Shown here in pieces: positions 10,606 to 21,703 of a stretch of 64,000 bases of DNA. The notes below the pieces were generated by a model. The model saw only the letters and a list, made by a program, of their open reading frames with translations, was not told the origin of the DNA and made no database searches. Made by a program: the position numbers and the translations under genes. Position 1 is the first letter of the stretch; each line of letters opens with the position of its first letter. Source of the DNA: Gallionellales bacterium GWA2_60_18 (GTDB lineage Bacteria > Pseudomonadota > Gammaproteobacteria > Burkholderiales > Gallionellaceae); contig MGWS01000018.1 of NCBI GenBank assembly GCA_001801105.1, forward strand, positions 174,813 through 238,812, in the 5' to 3' direction.

Positions 10606-11517
10606 ATGGTTAAGCAACGCACCCTGAAAAGCTCCGTCAGCGTGACGGGGGTCGGCCTGCACAGCGGTGCAAAGGTCACGCTCGGGTTGCGTCCGGCTCC
10701 GGCCAACACCGGCATCGTGTTCCGCCGTGTGGACGTGAAACCGGTCGAAGAGATACGCGCGCATGCCGAACTGGTGCATGACACGCGCTTGTCCACCTGC
10801 ATGGAGCAGAACGGCGTGCGGATCGCCACCATCGAGCACCTGATGTCAGCTCTTGCCGGTCTCGGCGTCGACAACGCCTATGTCGATCTGGACAGCGCGG
10901 AAGTGCCGATCATGGACGGCAGCGCGGGCACCTTTATCTTCCTGTTGCAATCGGCAGGGCTCGTCGAACAATCCGCCGCCAGAAAATTCATCCGTATCAA
11001 GAAGACCGTGGAGGTCAGGCAGGGCGACAAATGGGTGCGCTTCGAGCCTTACCACGGCTACAAGTTAGCCTTTACCATCGATTTCGCCCACCCGGTATTC
11101 GCCAATACCAAACAACACGTGACGGTGGACCTGGGCGAGGAATCCTATGTGCGCGACATCAGCCGCGCCCGCACCTTCGGTTTCATGCAGGACGTCGAGA
11201 ACATGCGCGCGCAAGGCCTGGCGCTGGGCGGTAGCCTGGACAACGCCATAGTGATGGACGAGTACCGCGTGCTGAACGCCGACGGCCTGCGTTTCGAGGA
11301 CGAGTTCGTCAAGCACAAGGTGCTCGACGCGATCGGTGACCTGTATCTGCTGGGGCATCCGTTGATCGGCGCGTTCTCCGGCCACAAGTCCGGCCATGCC
11401 TTGAACAACGCGCTGTTGCGCGCCCTGCTCGCGGATGCGTCTGCCTGGGAATTTGCCACTTTCGACAGCGTTGAAGAGGCGCCCGCATTCCTGCGGCTGC
11501 AATTGCAGTCCGCATAA
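10606..11517 (+). CDS. lpxC: UDP-3-O-acyl-N-acetylglucosamine deacetylase
   Basis: Zn-dependent deacetylase, the committed step of lipid A synthesis. 303 residues from ATG 10606 ([20 protein letters not shown]), which matches the usual LpxC N-terminus; an in-frame GTG at 10582 would add eight residues without homology. Metal and catalytic motifs: [23 protein letters not shown], and [15 protein letters not shown] with [16 protein letters not shown]. It closes the dcw cluster, as usual. The stretch from ftsZ to lpxC is only 70 bases. Confidence 0.95.
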   Translation: MVKQRTLKSSVSVTGVGLHSGAKVTLGLRPAPANTGIVFRRVDVKPVEEIRAHAELVHDTRLSTCMEQNGVRIATIEHLMSALAGLGVDNAYVDLDSAEVPIMDGSAGTFIFLLQSAGLVEQSAARKFIRIKKTVEVRQGDKWVRFEPYHGYKLAFTIDFAHPVFANTKQHVTVDLGEESYVRDISRARTFGFMQDVENMRAQGLALGGSLDNAIVMDEYRVLNADGLRFEDEFVKHKVLDAIGDLYLLGHPLIGAFSGHKSGHALNNALLRALLADASAWEFATFDSVEEAPAFLRLQLQSA

Positions 11518-11534
11518 TCCTTTCATTATGGCGT

Positions 11535-11735
11535 ATGTTGATCCTGCGCTTGTTCCTGATTCTGGTCATCCTGTCGCTGCTCGTCAGCGGGGGCATGTAT
11601 GCCTTCACGCGCGACCGGCGCTATCTGCGCTTCGCCTGGCAGACGCTGCGCTTCACGGTGTGGCTGCTGTTGATCTTCGTGCTGCTGTTCGTGCTGGAGC
11701 GCTATGTGCTGGTGGGCTGGAGGGTCTTATTATGA
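11535..11735 (+). CDS. Small membrane protein, two hydrophobic helices
   Basis: 66 residues beginning MLILRLFLILVILSLLVSGG. Two hydrophobic helices (about residues 2-22 and 41-60) flank a short basic loop DRRYLRFAWQTLR, so a hairpin in the inner membrane with a positively charged turn is likely. It follows lpxC by 17 bases in the same direction. I do not recognise a named family and give no function. Codon use and GC match its neighbours. Confidence 0.6.
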   Translation: MLILRLFLILVILSLLVSGGMYAFTRDRRYLRFAWQTLRFTVWLLLIFVLLFVLERYVLVGWRVLL

Positions 11736-11794
11736 ATTGCCATACTGTCGCCCCGGTTGCCGCGGGCTCCTAGTCTGCCATTGTAATCAGTGCC

Positions 11795-12382
11795 ATGAAA
11801 AAAGCAGTCATTCCGACAACGCGATCCGATCACATTCTCGATGTCCTGTTCCGCGAACATGACACCATTCATTCCGGCCTCTATCTGCTCGATCGGGTTG
11901 CCAGCATGCTCGACGCGGGCGAGCCCGTTCCGGAAGGATTCCAGCGCTGGGCAATCGAATTCCTGCGCGACTTCGCCGACCATTGCCATCACGCAAAAGA
12001 GGAGGCAATCCTTTTCCCCGCGCTGATCGGGAGGTGCGATGGTTCCATGGGCGAGGCCATCGCCGCCATGGAACGGGAGCACGCGCGTTTCAAAGGGTGC
12101 ATTGCCATACTGGATTGCCTGGACCCCGGCTCGGCCAGCGATCGCGTCGAGTTTGCCCGGGTGGCGCATCGCTACGTCGAGGATATGCGGCAGCATATCT
12201 TCAGGGAGAACCGCGAGATTTACGCTGCCGCCCGCCAGCTTTTTACCGACGAAGAACTTCGTGAACTGCTGGCGGCGGCTGATGGGAAAGGGAAAGCGGG
12301 CGCGGCACCGGGCCATGGCGAGCGTCATGTTGTCGCGCTCAGGCAATGGCAAGCCAGGCTCTTTTCGGCTGCGAACAAATGA
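11795..12382 (+). CDS. Hemerythrin-like (HHE) domain protein
   Basis: 195-residue cytoplasmic protein. The four-helix HHE pattern is visible: FREHDTIHSG at the start, DHCHHAKEEAILFP, MEREHARF, and RQHIFRENREIYAAA, giving the His and Glu/Asp ligands for a non-haem di-iron site. The C-terminal 40 residues are low in complexity and charged. Homologues bind oxygen or sense oxygen or nitric oxide, or take part in iron-sulfur repair; which of these applies cannot be read from sequence. It stands between lpxC and the DciA-like gene on its own, an unusual place for such a gene. Confidence 0.85.
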   Translation: MKKAVIPTTRSDHILDVLFREHDTIHSGLYLLDRVASMLDAGEPVPEGFQRWAIEFLRDFADHCHHAKEEAILFPALIGRCDGSMGEAIAAMEREHARFKGCIAILDCLDPGSASDRVEFARVAHRYVEDMRQHIFRENREIYAAARQLFTDEELRELLAAADGKGKAGAAPGHGERHVVALRQWQARLFSAANK

Positions 12383-12477
12383 GATTTTCGCCGGGTTCCC
12401 CCTGCATGCGGAGCCGTCTGGCTGCGGGTTGTTGCGCCAATCGCGCCTGCCTTTCATCGATAGGCGGCGTTCCTGCG

Positions 12478-12900
12478 CTAGCCTTTTTTGCGAATCATCT
12501 TCTGGAGCGCCCGCTTGAGCGGCGAGTCTTCCAGTCGGCTGCCCAGATCGCCCAGCGCATCCAGTGCCGTTTTACCGAGCCGGCGCGGGGCGTGTTGCGG
12601 CGGGCTGGCGGCGCAGGAAACTTGCACCTTGACGCGGATTCCGCTAACCTCGCAGCCCCTGTTTTGCAGCAGGACGACGAGTTCCGGCGCGAGTTGGCGC
12701 AGCTTTGCGGCGACGCTGGCGTTGGCGGCAGCGACATTGAGCATGCCGTGTTGCAGGCTCAACACCTGGCCGGACTGCGCGAGGTACGGCGGGGCGACGG
12801 CGGTGAAATGGCGTTGCAAGGCCGATAGCGCCTGCGCCTTGGTCAGTAGCGGGCGCAATTCCGGATTGCTGCCCAGCAGGGATTTGAATCGTTGTGTCAT
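12478..12900 (-). CDS. DUF721/DciA-like protein
   Basis: 140 residues, minus strand, starting MTQRFKSLLGSNPELRPLLT. The N-terminal half (ALSALQRHFTAVAPPYLAQSG, LNVAAANASVAAKLRQLAPELV) resembles the DUF721/DciA fold, the replicative-helicase loader or operator of bacteria lacking DnaC. Its location between lpxC and secA, opposite the M23 peptidase, is the common betaproteobacterial place for this family. The C-terminus ends RALQKMIRKKG, basic and possibly DNA-binding. The start is opposite the start region of the next gene (33 bases apart), so the two share a divergent promoter region. Confidence 0.7.
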   Translation of the reverse strand: MTQRFKSLLGSNPELRPLLTKAQALSALQRHFTAVAPPYLAQSGQVLSLQHGMLNVAAANASVAAKLRQLAPELVVLLQNRGCEVSGIRVKVQVSCAASPPQHAPRRLGKTALDALGDLGSRLEDSPLKRALQKMIRKKG

Positions 12901-12933
12901 GGAGCTGAAGACTCCGGAAGAAGGGGAGGAAGC

Positions 12934-13854
12934 ATGAATGTTATTCTGGTTTCCAGTCGCTTGGCAAAGACCCGCAGCATCACGCTGGGCGGCTGGCAGG
13001 TCGCACTGCTGCTGCTGATGTTGTTCTGGCTGATGTCGGGCGCGGCTTTCACGCTGCAATATGCGATGGTACGCTTTGCGCCGGAAGGGCTGAACGATCA
13101 GATACGCGCCCTGTTGTCCAAGGTGCATAGCGACGAACGCGAAAAGCAGGAGACCTACCTGCGCAGCAGCCTGGATGCCATGGCGACACGGGTAGGGCAG
13201 ATGCAGGCGCAGGTGCAGCGTCTGGATGCGCTCGGTGCGCGTTTATCCAAGCTGACCGGGATGAAGGCGGAGGAATTCCAGTTCGACCAGCCGCCCGCGC
13301 AAGGCGGCCCGCTGGTGACGATACCCGCGCAGGAGATGTCGTTGCCCGGGCTGAGTCAGGAGCTGGAAAGATTGTCACAGGTGGTCAATGACCGCAGCGA
13401 CAAGCTGATGGCGCTGGAGACGATGTTGATGCAGGACCAGTTGAGCAGCAAGCTGTTGCCTTCGGTCGCGCCGATCGACAAGGGGTGGTATTCCTCCAAT
13501 TTCGGCTGGCGTCTCGACCCGTTCACCGGCAAGCAGGCGATGCATGAAGGGATAGATTACATGGTGGAGGGGGGTACTCCCATCCACGCATCGGCGGGCG
13601 GGGTCGTGGTGTATGCGGATGCCCATCCCCAGTATGGTAATATGGTCGAAATCGATCACGGTAACGACATTGTCACACGTTACGCGCATGCTTCGCGGTT
13701 GCTGGTGAAGGTCGGCCAAGTGGTGCGGCGTGGCAACAAGATAGCCGAAGTGGGCAGCACCGGTCGTTCCACGGGCAACCATCTGCATTTTGAGATCCGC
13801 TACAGGGGCATTGCCCAGAACCCGGCGCGCTTCCTGCAAAAGGCCGCCGGCTAG
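12934..13854 (+). CDS. M23 family metallopeptidase (LytM domain), membrane-anchored
   Basis: 306 residues. A short N-terminal tail, one transmembrane helix (about residues 20-45), a periplasmic coiled-coil stretch (about 60-165) and a C-terminal LytM domain with HEGIDYMVEGGTPIHA and NHLHFEIRYRG, supplying the zinc ligands (His/Asp and HxH). Such proteins cut peptidoglycan cross-links, or, if inactive, activate amidases; here the zinc motifs look complete. Start ATG 12934 follows GGGGAGGA. It lies directly before secA, a frequent betaproteobacterial arrangement. Confidence 0.87.
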   Translation: MNVILVSSRLAKTRSITLGGWQVALLLLMLFWLMSGAAFTLQYAMVRFAPEGLNDQIRALLSKVHSDEREKQETYLRSSLDAMATRVGQMQAQVQRLDALGARLSKLTGMKAEEFQFDQPPAQGGPLVTIPAQEMSLPGLSQELERLSQVVNDRSDKLMALETMLMQDQLSSKLLPSVAPIDKGWYSSNFGWRLDPFTGKQAMHEGIDYMVEGGTPIHASAGGVVVYADAHPQYGNMVEIDHGNDIVTRYAHASRLLVKVGQVVRRGNKIAEVGSTGRSTGNHLHFEIRYRGIAQNPARFLQKAAG

Positions 13855-13891
13855 CCCGGATATTTCATCAGGGCAATGGTTCGCGCAGGCG

Positions 13892-13928
13892 AGGGTGAGG
13901 CGATGGATTGCCTCACCCTTCATTATTT
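13892..13928 (+). terminator. Probable intrinsic terminator after the M23 gene
   Basis: Perfect 10-bp stem (AGGGTGAGGC at 13892-13901 with GCCTCACCCT at 13910-13919), 8-base loop, then TCATTATTT. The T-run is interrupted, so termination may be partial. It lies between the M23 stop and the secA start. Confidence 0.6.
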
Positions 13929-13967
13929 GTGATTCGCGAATTTTATCGGTTCGCAGTTTGGGAAAAC

Positions 13968-16676
<2,709 letters not shown>

Positions 16677-16691
16677 CGAAAGGAGAGCGAT

Positions 16692-17177
16692 ATGTCATTG
16701 GTGATCGATACGCTGCGCATCTCATCCATTACCGAGGAGTTGAGCGAGGCAGAAATGGGAATTCTGGCGGGGTTGTTCGAGGTGCGCGAGTTCAAGCCGG
16801 GCGAAGCCATCGTCGCACCCGGAGCGCCCCAGTCGGATAATCTCTATATCCTCGCGCATGGCGATATCGAGGTGAAGCTGCAGAGCGAGGAAGGCGATTC
16901 CATCCTGCACGTCCTCAAGCCGGGCGACCTGGCCGGCATGATCACCTTCGTCGGCGGCGCGGCCTCGCAGGTCAGCGCGACCCTGTATGCGGTCGGTAGC
17001 ACCAAGGTGCTGAGCCTGGATCGATCCCGTTTCGAGACATTGATCAACACCCATCCGATGCTGGTGTACAAGGTGATGCGCGGCCTGGCGCGCAACATGC
17101 ACGGCATCGTGCGGCGCGTGAACGTGCAGAGCGCCGAACTGAGCAACTATATCTACCGCACCGGCGGACGTTATTAA
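16692..17177 (+). CDS. Stand-alone cyclic-nucleotide-binding-domain protein
   Basis: 161 residues, one CNMP-binding beta-roll: FKPGEAIVAPGAPQSDNLYI, LAHGDIEVKLQSEEG, LKPGDLAGMITFVGG. The phosphate-binding cassette does not show the canonical cAMP-binding RTA/RxA pattern, so ligand binding is uncertain. No helix-turn-helix or other output domain follows; the C-terminal part is helical (LVYKVMRGLARNMHGIVRR) as in Crp-like dimerisation helices. It follows secA by 15 bases and may be co-transcribed. Partner and role unknown. Confidence 0.8.
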   Translation: MSLVIDTLRISSITEELSEAEMGILAGLFEVREFKPGEAIVAPGAPQSDNLYILAHGDIEVKLQSEEGDSILHVLKPGDLAGMITFVGGAASQVSATLYAVGSTKVLSLDRSRFETLINTHPMLVYKVMRGLARNMHGIVRRVNVQSAELSNYIYRTGGRY

Positions 17178-17179
17178 TC

Positions 17180-17260
17180 AGCTGGTAGCTTGTGGCGGGT
17201 AGCTCGTAGCTAGAAATCGGGGTTTGCTACCAGCCACAAGCCACGGGCTACCAGCTACCC
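17180..17260. repeat. Intergenic repeat of TAGC/TGTGGC units before argJ
   Basis: Left part (17180-17213) contains AGCTGGTAGCTTGTGGC; the right part (17226-17260) contains, on the opposite strand, GGTAGCTGGTAGCC and GGCTTGTGGCTGGTAGC. The two halves form an imperfect inverted repeat that fills nearly all of the gap between the CNMP-domain gene and argJ. It has the same style as the 378-450 repeat but a different sequence. Confidence 0.65.
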
Positions 17261-17282
17261 ACATTTAAATCAGGAATAATCC

Positions 17283-18497
17283 ATGCCGGTCAATCTGACG
17301 ACGCCCGTTGCGGCGCACCTGCTGCCCGTCGCGGGCGTTTCCCTGGGCGTCGCCGAAGCGAACATCAAGCGCGAGAATCGCAAGGACCTGCTGGTGATGC
17401 AGTTGTGCGAGGGCGCGCAGGTCGCCGGCGTATTTACCACCAATCGCTTCTGTGCTGCACCGGTCACCGTCGCGCGCGAGCATCTGGTCGAGGGCTCCAT
17501 CCGCGCGCTGGTGGTCAACACCGGCAACGCCAATGCCGGCACCGGCGAACAAGGCATGCAGGACGCGCGCGCCACCTGCGCGGCACTGGCTGGGTTGCTG
17601 GGCTGCAAGCCGTCGCAGATATTGCCGTTCTCCACCGGCGTGATCATGGAGCCGCTGCCGTTGGCGAAGATCGTCGCCGGCTTGCCGCGCGCCGTGGCCA
17701 ATGCGGTCGAGGACAACTGGCACGATGCGGCGCACGCCATCATGACCACCGACATCGTCGCCAAGGCGGTGAGCAGGCAGGTGCAGCTTGGCGGCAAGAC
17801 CGTCACCGTCACCGGCATCGCCAAGGGCTCCGGCATGATCCATCCCAACATGGCCACCATGCTGGGCTATATCGCCACCGATGCGGCCATCGCGCAGCCG
17901 CTGTTGCAGCAGATGGTGCGCGCGGCGGCTGATGCCTCCTTCAACTGCATCACCGTGGACGGCGACACCTCCACCAACGACGCGCTGATGCTGATCGCCA
18001 GCGGCAGGAGCGGCGTCGCCATCGACCAGGCGAACCGCGCCGCGATGCAGGCGGCCATCAGCGAAGTCGCCGTCTGGCTGGCGCAGGCCATCGTGCGCGA
18101 CGGCGAGGGCGCCACCAAGTTCATCACCGTGCGCGTCGAGGGCGGCAAAGACGAGGCCGAATGCCGCAAGATCGGCTACGCCATCGCCCGCTCGCCGCTG
18201 GTCAAGACCGCCTTCTTCGCCTCTGACCCCAACCTCGGGCGCATCCTCGCCGCCATCGGCTACGCGGGCGTGGACGACCTCGATGTCGAAAAGCTGAAGC
18301 TGTATCTCGACGATGTGCTGGTGGCCGAGAACGGCGGGCGCGCGGCAAGCTACCGCGAGGAAGACGGGCAGCGCGTGATGCGGCAGAGCGATATCGCCAT
18401 CCGCGTGGCGCTGGATCGCGGGGCCGCGGCGGCAACTTTGTGGACCTGCGATTTTTCCTACGATTACGTGAAGATCAACGCGAGCTATCGCAGTTAG
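17283..18497 (+). CDS. argJ: Bifunctional glutamate N-acetyltransferase/ornithine acetyltransferase
   Basis: Arginine biosynthesis: transfers the acetyl group from N-acetylornithine to glutamate, and in bifunctional forms also from acetyl-CoA. 404 residues. The self-cleavage site [20 protein letters not shown] is present, cleaved before the Thr of ATML to give alpha and beta chains, the new N-terminal Thr being the nucleophile. The C-terminus [20 protein letters not shown] is characteristic. argH, a later step of the same pathway, is at 34.7-36.0 kb on the other strand. Confidence 0.95.
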   Translation: MPVNLTTPVAAHLLPVAGVSLGVAEANIKRENRKDLLVMQLCEGAQVAGVFTTNRFCAAPVTVAREHLVEGSIRALVVNTGNANAGTGEQGMQDARATCAALAGLLGCKPSQILPFSTGVIMEPLPLAKIVAGLPRAVANAVEDNWHDAAHAIMTTDIVAKAVSRQVQLGGKTVTVTGIAKGSGMIHPNMATMLGYIATDAAIAQPLLQQMVRAAADASFNCITVDGDTSTNDALMLIASGRSGVAIDQANRAAMQAAISEVAVWLAQAIVRDGEGATKFITVRVEGGKDEAECRKIGYAIARSPLVKTAFFASDPNLGRILAAIGYAGVDDLDVEKLKLYLDDVLVAENGGRAASYREEDGQRVMRQSDIAIRVALDRGAAAATLWTCDFSYDYVKINASYRS

Positions 18498-18545
18498 CGC
18501 GTCATTCGCCAAGCCAAGGCGCCGCGCCAACCATCCGGAGTCTAG

Positions 18546-19265
18546 ATGCACAGCGTCGTTTCTGCCCTCATCGCAGCGCTCAGGACGCTCTTCCACCCGA
18601 AGATGCTGTCGCTGGTGCTGTGGCCCATGTTGGCAGCGATCGTGTTGTGGCTGGGTGCGGCCATGTTGTTCTGGGGAAACTGGATCGAGAGCCTGACCGG
18701 ACTGGTGCAGGCTTCGCCGCTGGAGCAATGGATGGCGCAGGGTTTCTTCGCCATCGTGTCGCATTACCTGATCAGCATCATCCTGGTGCTGCTGTTGCTC
18801 CCGGCGATCTATGTGACCGCGCTGGTCATCACCGCGGTGTTCGAGATGCCGCTGATGCTCGACCACGTCGCCGGCAAGTATTACCCGGAGCTGGAGCCCA
18901 AGCGGGGCGGCAGCGCCGCCGGTAGTGCCGCGAACGCGGTAATGGCCATCGTGGTGTATCTCGTCGGCTGGATACTGTGTCTGCCGTTGTGGCTGTTCTC
19001 GCCATTCGCGCTGGTGTTGCCGGTCATCCTGATGGCCTACCTGAACCAGCGGCTGTTCCGCTATGACGCGCTGGCCGAACACGCCAGCAGGGAGGAGTAT
19101 GCGCAGGTCGTCGAGCGTTCCACGGCGAAACTCTACCTGCTGGGCGCGATCACCGGATTGTTGCAGTTCGTGCCCGTGCTCAACCTGTTCACACCCCTCT
19201 ATGTCGGCCTGGCGTTCATCCATCTGTGTCTGGCAGAATTGAAACGACTGCGTCAGCCTGTGTAG
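18546..19265 (+). CDS. EI24 domain membrane protein (CysZ-like)
   Basis: 239 residues with about four to five hydrophobic helices (near 20-45, 70-100, 130-165, 195-225). It aligns in style with the EI24/CysZ family: N-terminal ALRTLFHPKMLSLVLWPML, central FEMPLMLDHVAGKYYP, and ILMAYLNQRLFRYDALAEHA. CysZ members are sulfate permeases, but most betaproteobacterial relatives are uncharacterised, and no sulfur-assimilation gene is adjacent. Starts 48 bases after argJ. Confidence 0.8.
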   Translation: MHSVVSALIAALRTLFHPKMLSLVLWPMLAAIVLWLGAAMLFWGNWIESLTGLVQASPLEQWMAQGFFAIVSHYLISIILVLLLLPAIYVTALVITAVFEMPLMLDHVAGKYYPELEPKRGGSAAGSAANAVMAIVVYLVGWILCLPLWLFSPFALVLPVILMAYLNQRLFRYDALAEHASREEYAQVVERSTAKLYLLGAITGLLQFVPVLNLFTPLYVGLAFIHLCLAELKRLRQPV

Positions 19266-19292
19266 GGCGCTGGCGCGATTTTTATCAGGTGT

Positions 19293-19539
19293 ATTCAACC
19301 TAAAAACCGTAGTTGACCGCTCCATGTATTACGCAAGGAAATGATTGTGGAAATATTTCGCCCATTATCCACGCTCACCCACCGGGTGAGTCGCTACGAA
19401 GCGTATTGCACGTCCCTCGCGGCACATGGCGGCGTTGCTCCTCCTCGGAATGGAACGACCATTCCTCGTCGTCGCGCCTTGCCCTGCACCACGATGAACG
19501 TACACTACACTTCGTCCAACTACGGTTTCCAGGTTCAAT
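19293..19539. mobile_element. MITE-like element with about 24-bp terminal inverted repeats
   Basis: The left end (19293-19316) and the reverse complement of the right end (19516-19539) match at about 20 of 24 positions around the shared core AAACCGTAGTTG. Inside are two perfect short hairpins: CTCACCC/GGGTGAG (19374-19390) and GGAATGG/CCATTCC (19447-19465). No protein-coding content is convincing. The right end overlaps the pepD start codon. No target-site duplication is evident. Alternatively it is a structured intergenic repeat without past transposition. Confidence 0.5.
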
Positions 19540-21019
19540 GACGACTCCCAACCCGCTGGCCGACCTGCAACCTTCCTCCGTCTGGGCGCACTTCGCCACG
19601 CTGTGCGCGATACCGCGCGCTTCGCTGCATGAGGTGGCGCTGCGCGAGTATCTGGCCGGATGGGCGCAGGCGTGCGGCATCGAATCTGTCGTCGATGGCG
19701 CGGGCAACTTGATCCTGAGGAAACCCGCCAGTTCCGGCTGCGAGTCCATGCCCGGCGTGATCCTGCAAGGCCATCTCGACATGGTGTGCCAGGCCAATAC
19801 CGGAACAAGGCATGATTTCGAACGCGATGCCATCGATGCACAGGTGCGCGATGGCTGGGTGGTGGCGGAGGACACTACGCTGGGCGCGGACAACGGCATC
19901 GGCGTGGCGCTGGCGCTGGCTGCGCTGGAGGAGCCGGGCCTGACCCATCCGCCGCTGGAAGTGTTGCTCACCGTCAACGAGGAATCCGGCATGGACGGCG
20001 CGCGTGGGCTGGCGTCCGGCACCTTGCAGGGCAGGCTGCTGATCAATCTCGATACCGAGGAGTGGGGGCATTTCTATCTGGGCTGCGCGGGCGGCGTGGA
20101 TGTGGAAGTGCGCCACGCTTGCGTACAGGAAGCGGTGCCGCCGGATTATGCGCTGCTGCGTTTCGAGGTGTCCGGTCTGTGCGGTGGACACTCCGGCATC
20201 GACATCCATCTCGGGCGCGGCAATGCCATCAAGCTGCTGGCGGAGGCACTGCGCGACCTGGCCGCGCACAGCGACCTGCGCCTCATCGAGATGAAGGGCG
20301 GCACGGCGCGCAACGCGATCCCGCGCGAGGCATACGCCGTATGCGCGCTGCCTGCCGGAATTGCGGCGAGCATCGACGCGTGGGTGCAGCATCGGCATGA
20401 GGCATGGCAGCGGCGCTTTGCCGATGCGGACGCGCAGGTGTCGTTCACATGCCGGCATGACGACACGCCGCCGGACATCGCCATCGCGCATGCGGAACAG
20501 CGACATCTGCTCGGCTTCCTCGATACCGTCGCGAACGGCGTCGCGCGCGTCAGTGAGGATTTCCCCGGCGTGACCGACACATCATCCAATCTCGGCGTGC
20601 TCGCGCTGGAACGGGGCGCGTTCATGGCGACCTTCAAGGTGCGTTCGCTGCACGATGCGCGAGGCGATGCGCAGGCCGACAAGCTGGTGGCGCATGCCTC
20701 GTCGTATGGATTGCAGGCATGGAAGGACGGGGCCTATCCGGGCAGGACGCCGGACCCTTCTTCCGGATTGCTCGCTTTGTGTCAGCGCGTGTATGCCGCG
20801 CAATTCGGCCAGCCCGCCTCGTTGCAGGTGATCCACGCCGGGCTGGAATGCGGCCTGCTCGCCGCCAGCCACCCGCAGCTGGAGATGATCTCGTTCGGCC
20901 CCGACATCCGCGGCGCGCACGCACCGGGAGAGCGGGTGGAGATCGCTTCGGTCGCGCGCTGCTGGACTTTGCTCAAGGCGGTGTTGCAGGCGCTTGCGCT
21001 GTCCCGTGCCGCCGCATGA
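19538..21019 (+). CDS. pepD: Cytosol non-specific dipeptidase (M20 family)
   Basis: Aminoacyl-histidine (beta-alanyl-histidine) dipeptidase of the M20 di-zinc family. 493 residues. Zinc and catalytic motifs: GVILQGHLDMVCQ, TTLGADNGIGVALALA, TVNEESGMDGARGL, and the dimerisation-domain GLCGGHSGIDIHLGRGNA. I place the start at ATG 19538, where homology begins; an upstream in-frame extension to 19313 only translates the adjacent repeat element. The ribosome binding site region is made of the repeat's right end. Its stop overlaps the next gene by ATGA. Confidence 0.92.
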   Translation: MTTPNPLADLQPSSVWAHFATLCAIPRASLHEVALREYLAGWAQACGIESVVDGAGNLILRKPASSGCESMPGVILQGHLDMVCQANTGTRHDFERDAIDAQVRDGWVVAEDTTLGADNGIGVALALAALEEPGLTHPPLEVLLTVNEESGMDGARGLASGTLQGRLLINLDTEEWGHFYLGCAGGVDVEVRHACVQEAVPPDYALLRFEVSGLCGGHSGIDIHLGRGNAIKLLAEALRDLAAHSDLRLIEMKGGTARNAIPREAYAVCALPAGIAASIDAWVQHRHEAWQRRFADADAQVSFTCRHDDTPPDIAIAHAEQRHLLGFLDTVANGVARVSEDFPGVTDTSSNLGVLALERGAFMATFKVRSLHDARGDAQADKLVAHASSYGLQAWKDGAYPGRTPDPSSGLLALCQRVYAAQFGQPASLQVIHAGLECGLLAASHPQLEMISFGPDIRGAHAPGERVEIASVARCWTLLKAVLQALALSRAAA

Positions 21020-21342
21020 AGCTGCCCGCGTTGCAAACCATCGAGCTGCATGCCCTCGCGCCGACCAAACCAGCTTGCGGCGCGGACTGCAACGGCTGCG
21101 GCGTGTGCTGCGCGGCGCAACCGTGCCCGGTCGCGCTGATGTTTTTATTGCAGTGGCGCGGGCGCTGCCGTGCGCTGTTGTGGCAGGAAGAGGCGCGCCG
21201 CTATGTATGCGGCATGGCAGTCTGTCCCGACCGTTATGTGTATCCGCTTCCCGCGCGATGGCGGGCGCGTTCCGGCAAGTGGTTCGCCACGCGCATCGCC
21301 GCAGGGAGCGGATGCGATACGACGCTGGAGATCGAAGCATGA
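21016..21342 (+). CDS. CxxCxxCC-type cysteine-cluster protein
   Basis: 108 residues. Cysteine-rich N-terminal half with CGADCNGCGVCC followed by QPCPVALM, then YVCGMAVCPDRYVYP. CNGCGVCC fits the CxxCxxCC pattern of the YkgJ-type zinc/iron-chelating family, whose function is unknown. It overlaps pepD upstream and the next gene downstream by four bases each, so the three are probably translated together. No membrane segment or signal peptide. Confidence 0.65.
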   Translation: MKLPALQTIELHALAPTKPACGADCNGCGVCCAAQPCPVALMFLLQWRGRCRALLWQEEARRYVCGMAVCPDRYVYPLPARWRARSGKWFATRIAAGSGCDTTLEIEA

Positions 21343-21695
21343 AGAACTCGCCCAAGCCCCGTTTCGATGCTGCGCTCGCCGCCTGGGGTACGCCGGAGTT
21401 CGAGTCCGTCCTCAAGCAGGAGCTGGCGCGCGCGGCGGATGCGCTGCCGTTGCAGCGGGGGCTGACGGTCGGCAGCCAGGTCACTGATGCGCCGGTCACG
21501 GCCGTGATCCACAGCGTGACCACGACGGAAGAGGTCATCCGTGTAAAAGCAGGTATTTTCTACAGCAGCGTGATCGGCGGTTGCAGTTGCGCGGACGATC
21601 CCACACCGGTCGGCGAGAACACCGAGTATTGCGAGCTGCTGCTGGAGATCGACCGGGCGACGGCAGAAGTTTCGGTCGCGCTGGTGACCGGATAG
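21339..21695 (+). CDS. Hypothetical protein with CSCADDPTP motif
   Basis: 118 residues; I do not recognise the family. The N-terminal half is helical and charged (RFDAALAAWGTPEFESVLKQ); the C-terminal half is beta-like, with GIFYSSVIGGCSCADDPTPV and YCELLLEIDRATAEVSVALV. The Cys-Ser-Cys and a later Cys could bind a metal. The start overlaps the preceding cysteine-cluster gene (ATGA), suggesting a shared function. GC content is that of the neighbours. Confidence 0.6.
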   Translation: MKNSPKPRFDAALAAWGTPEFESVLKQELARAADALPLQRGLTVGSQVTDAPVTAVIHSVTTTEEVIRVKAGIFYSSVIGGCSCADDPTPVGENTEYCELLLEIDRATAEVSVALVTG

Positions 21696-21703
21696 CCGGC
21701 CCG

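Noticed and set aside
13855..13967. Possible secM-like regulator before secA
   Set aside because: Only 113 bases with a terminator hairpin; no arrest-peptide motif or signal peptide frame is present.
17265..19325. Long open frame of 686 codons on the minus strand opposite argJ and the EI24 gene
   Set aside because: It is antisense to two well-supported genes and has Arg/Gln/His-rich, low-complexity content typical of GC-rich shadow frames, with no recognisable motif.
19313..19537. N-terminal extension of PepD by 75 residues
   Set aside because: The extension translates the MITE-like element, has no homology to M20 peptidases, and the conserved N-terminus begins at 19538.
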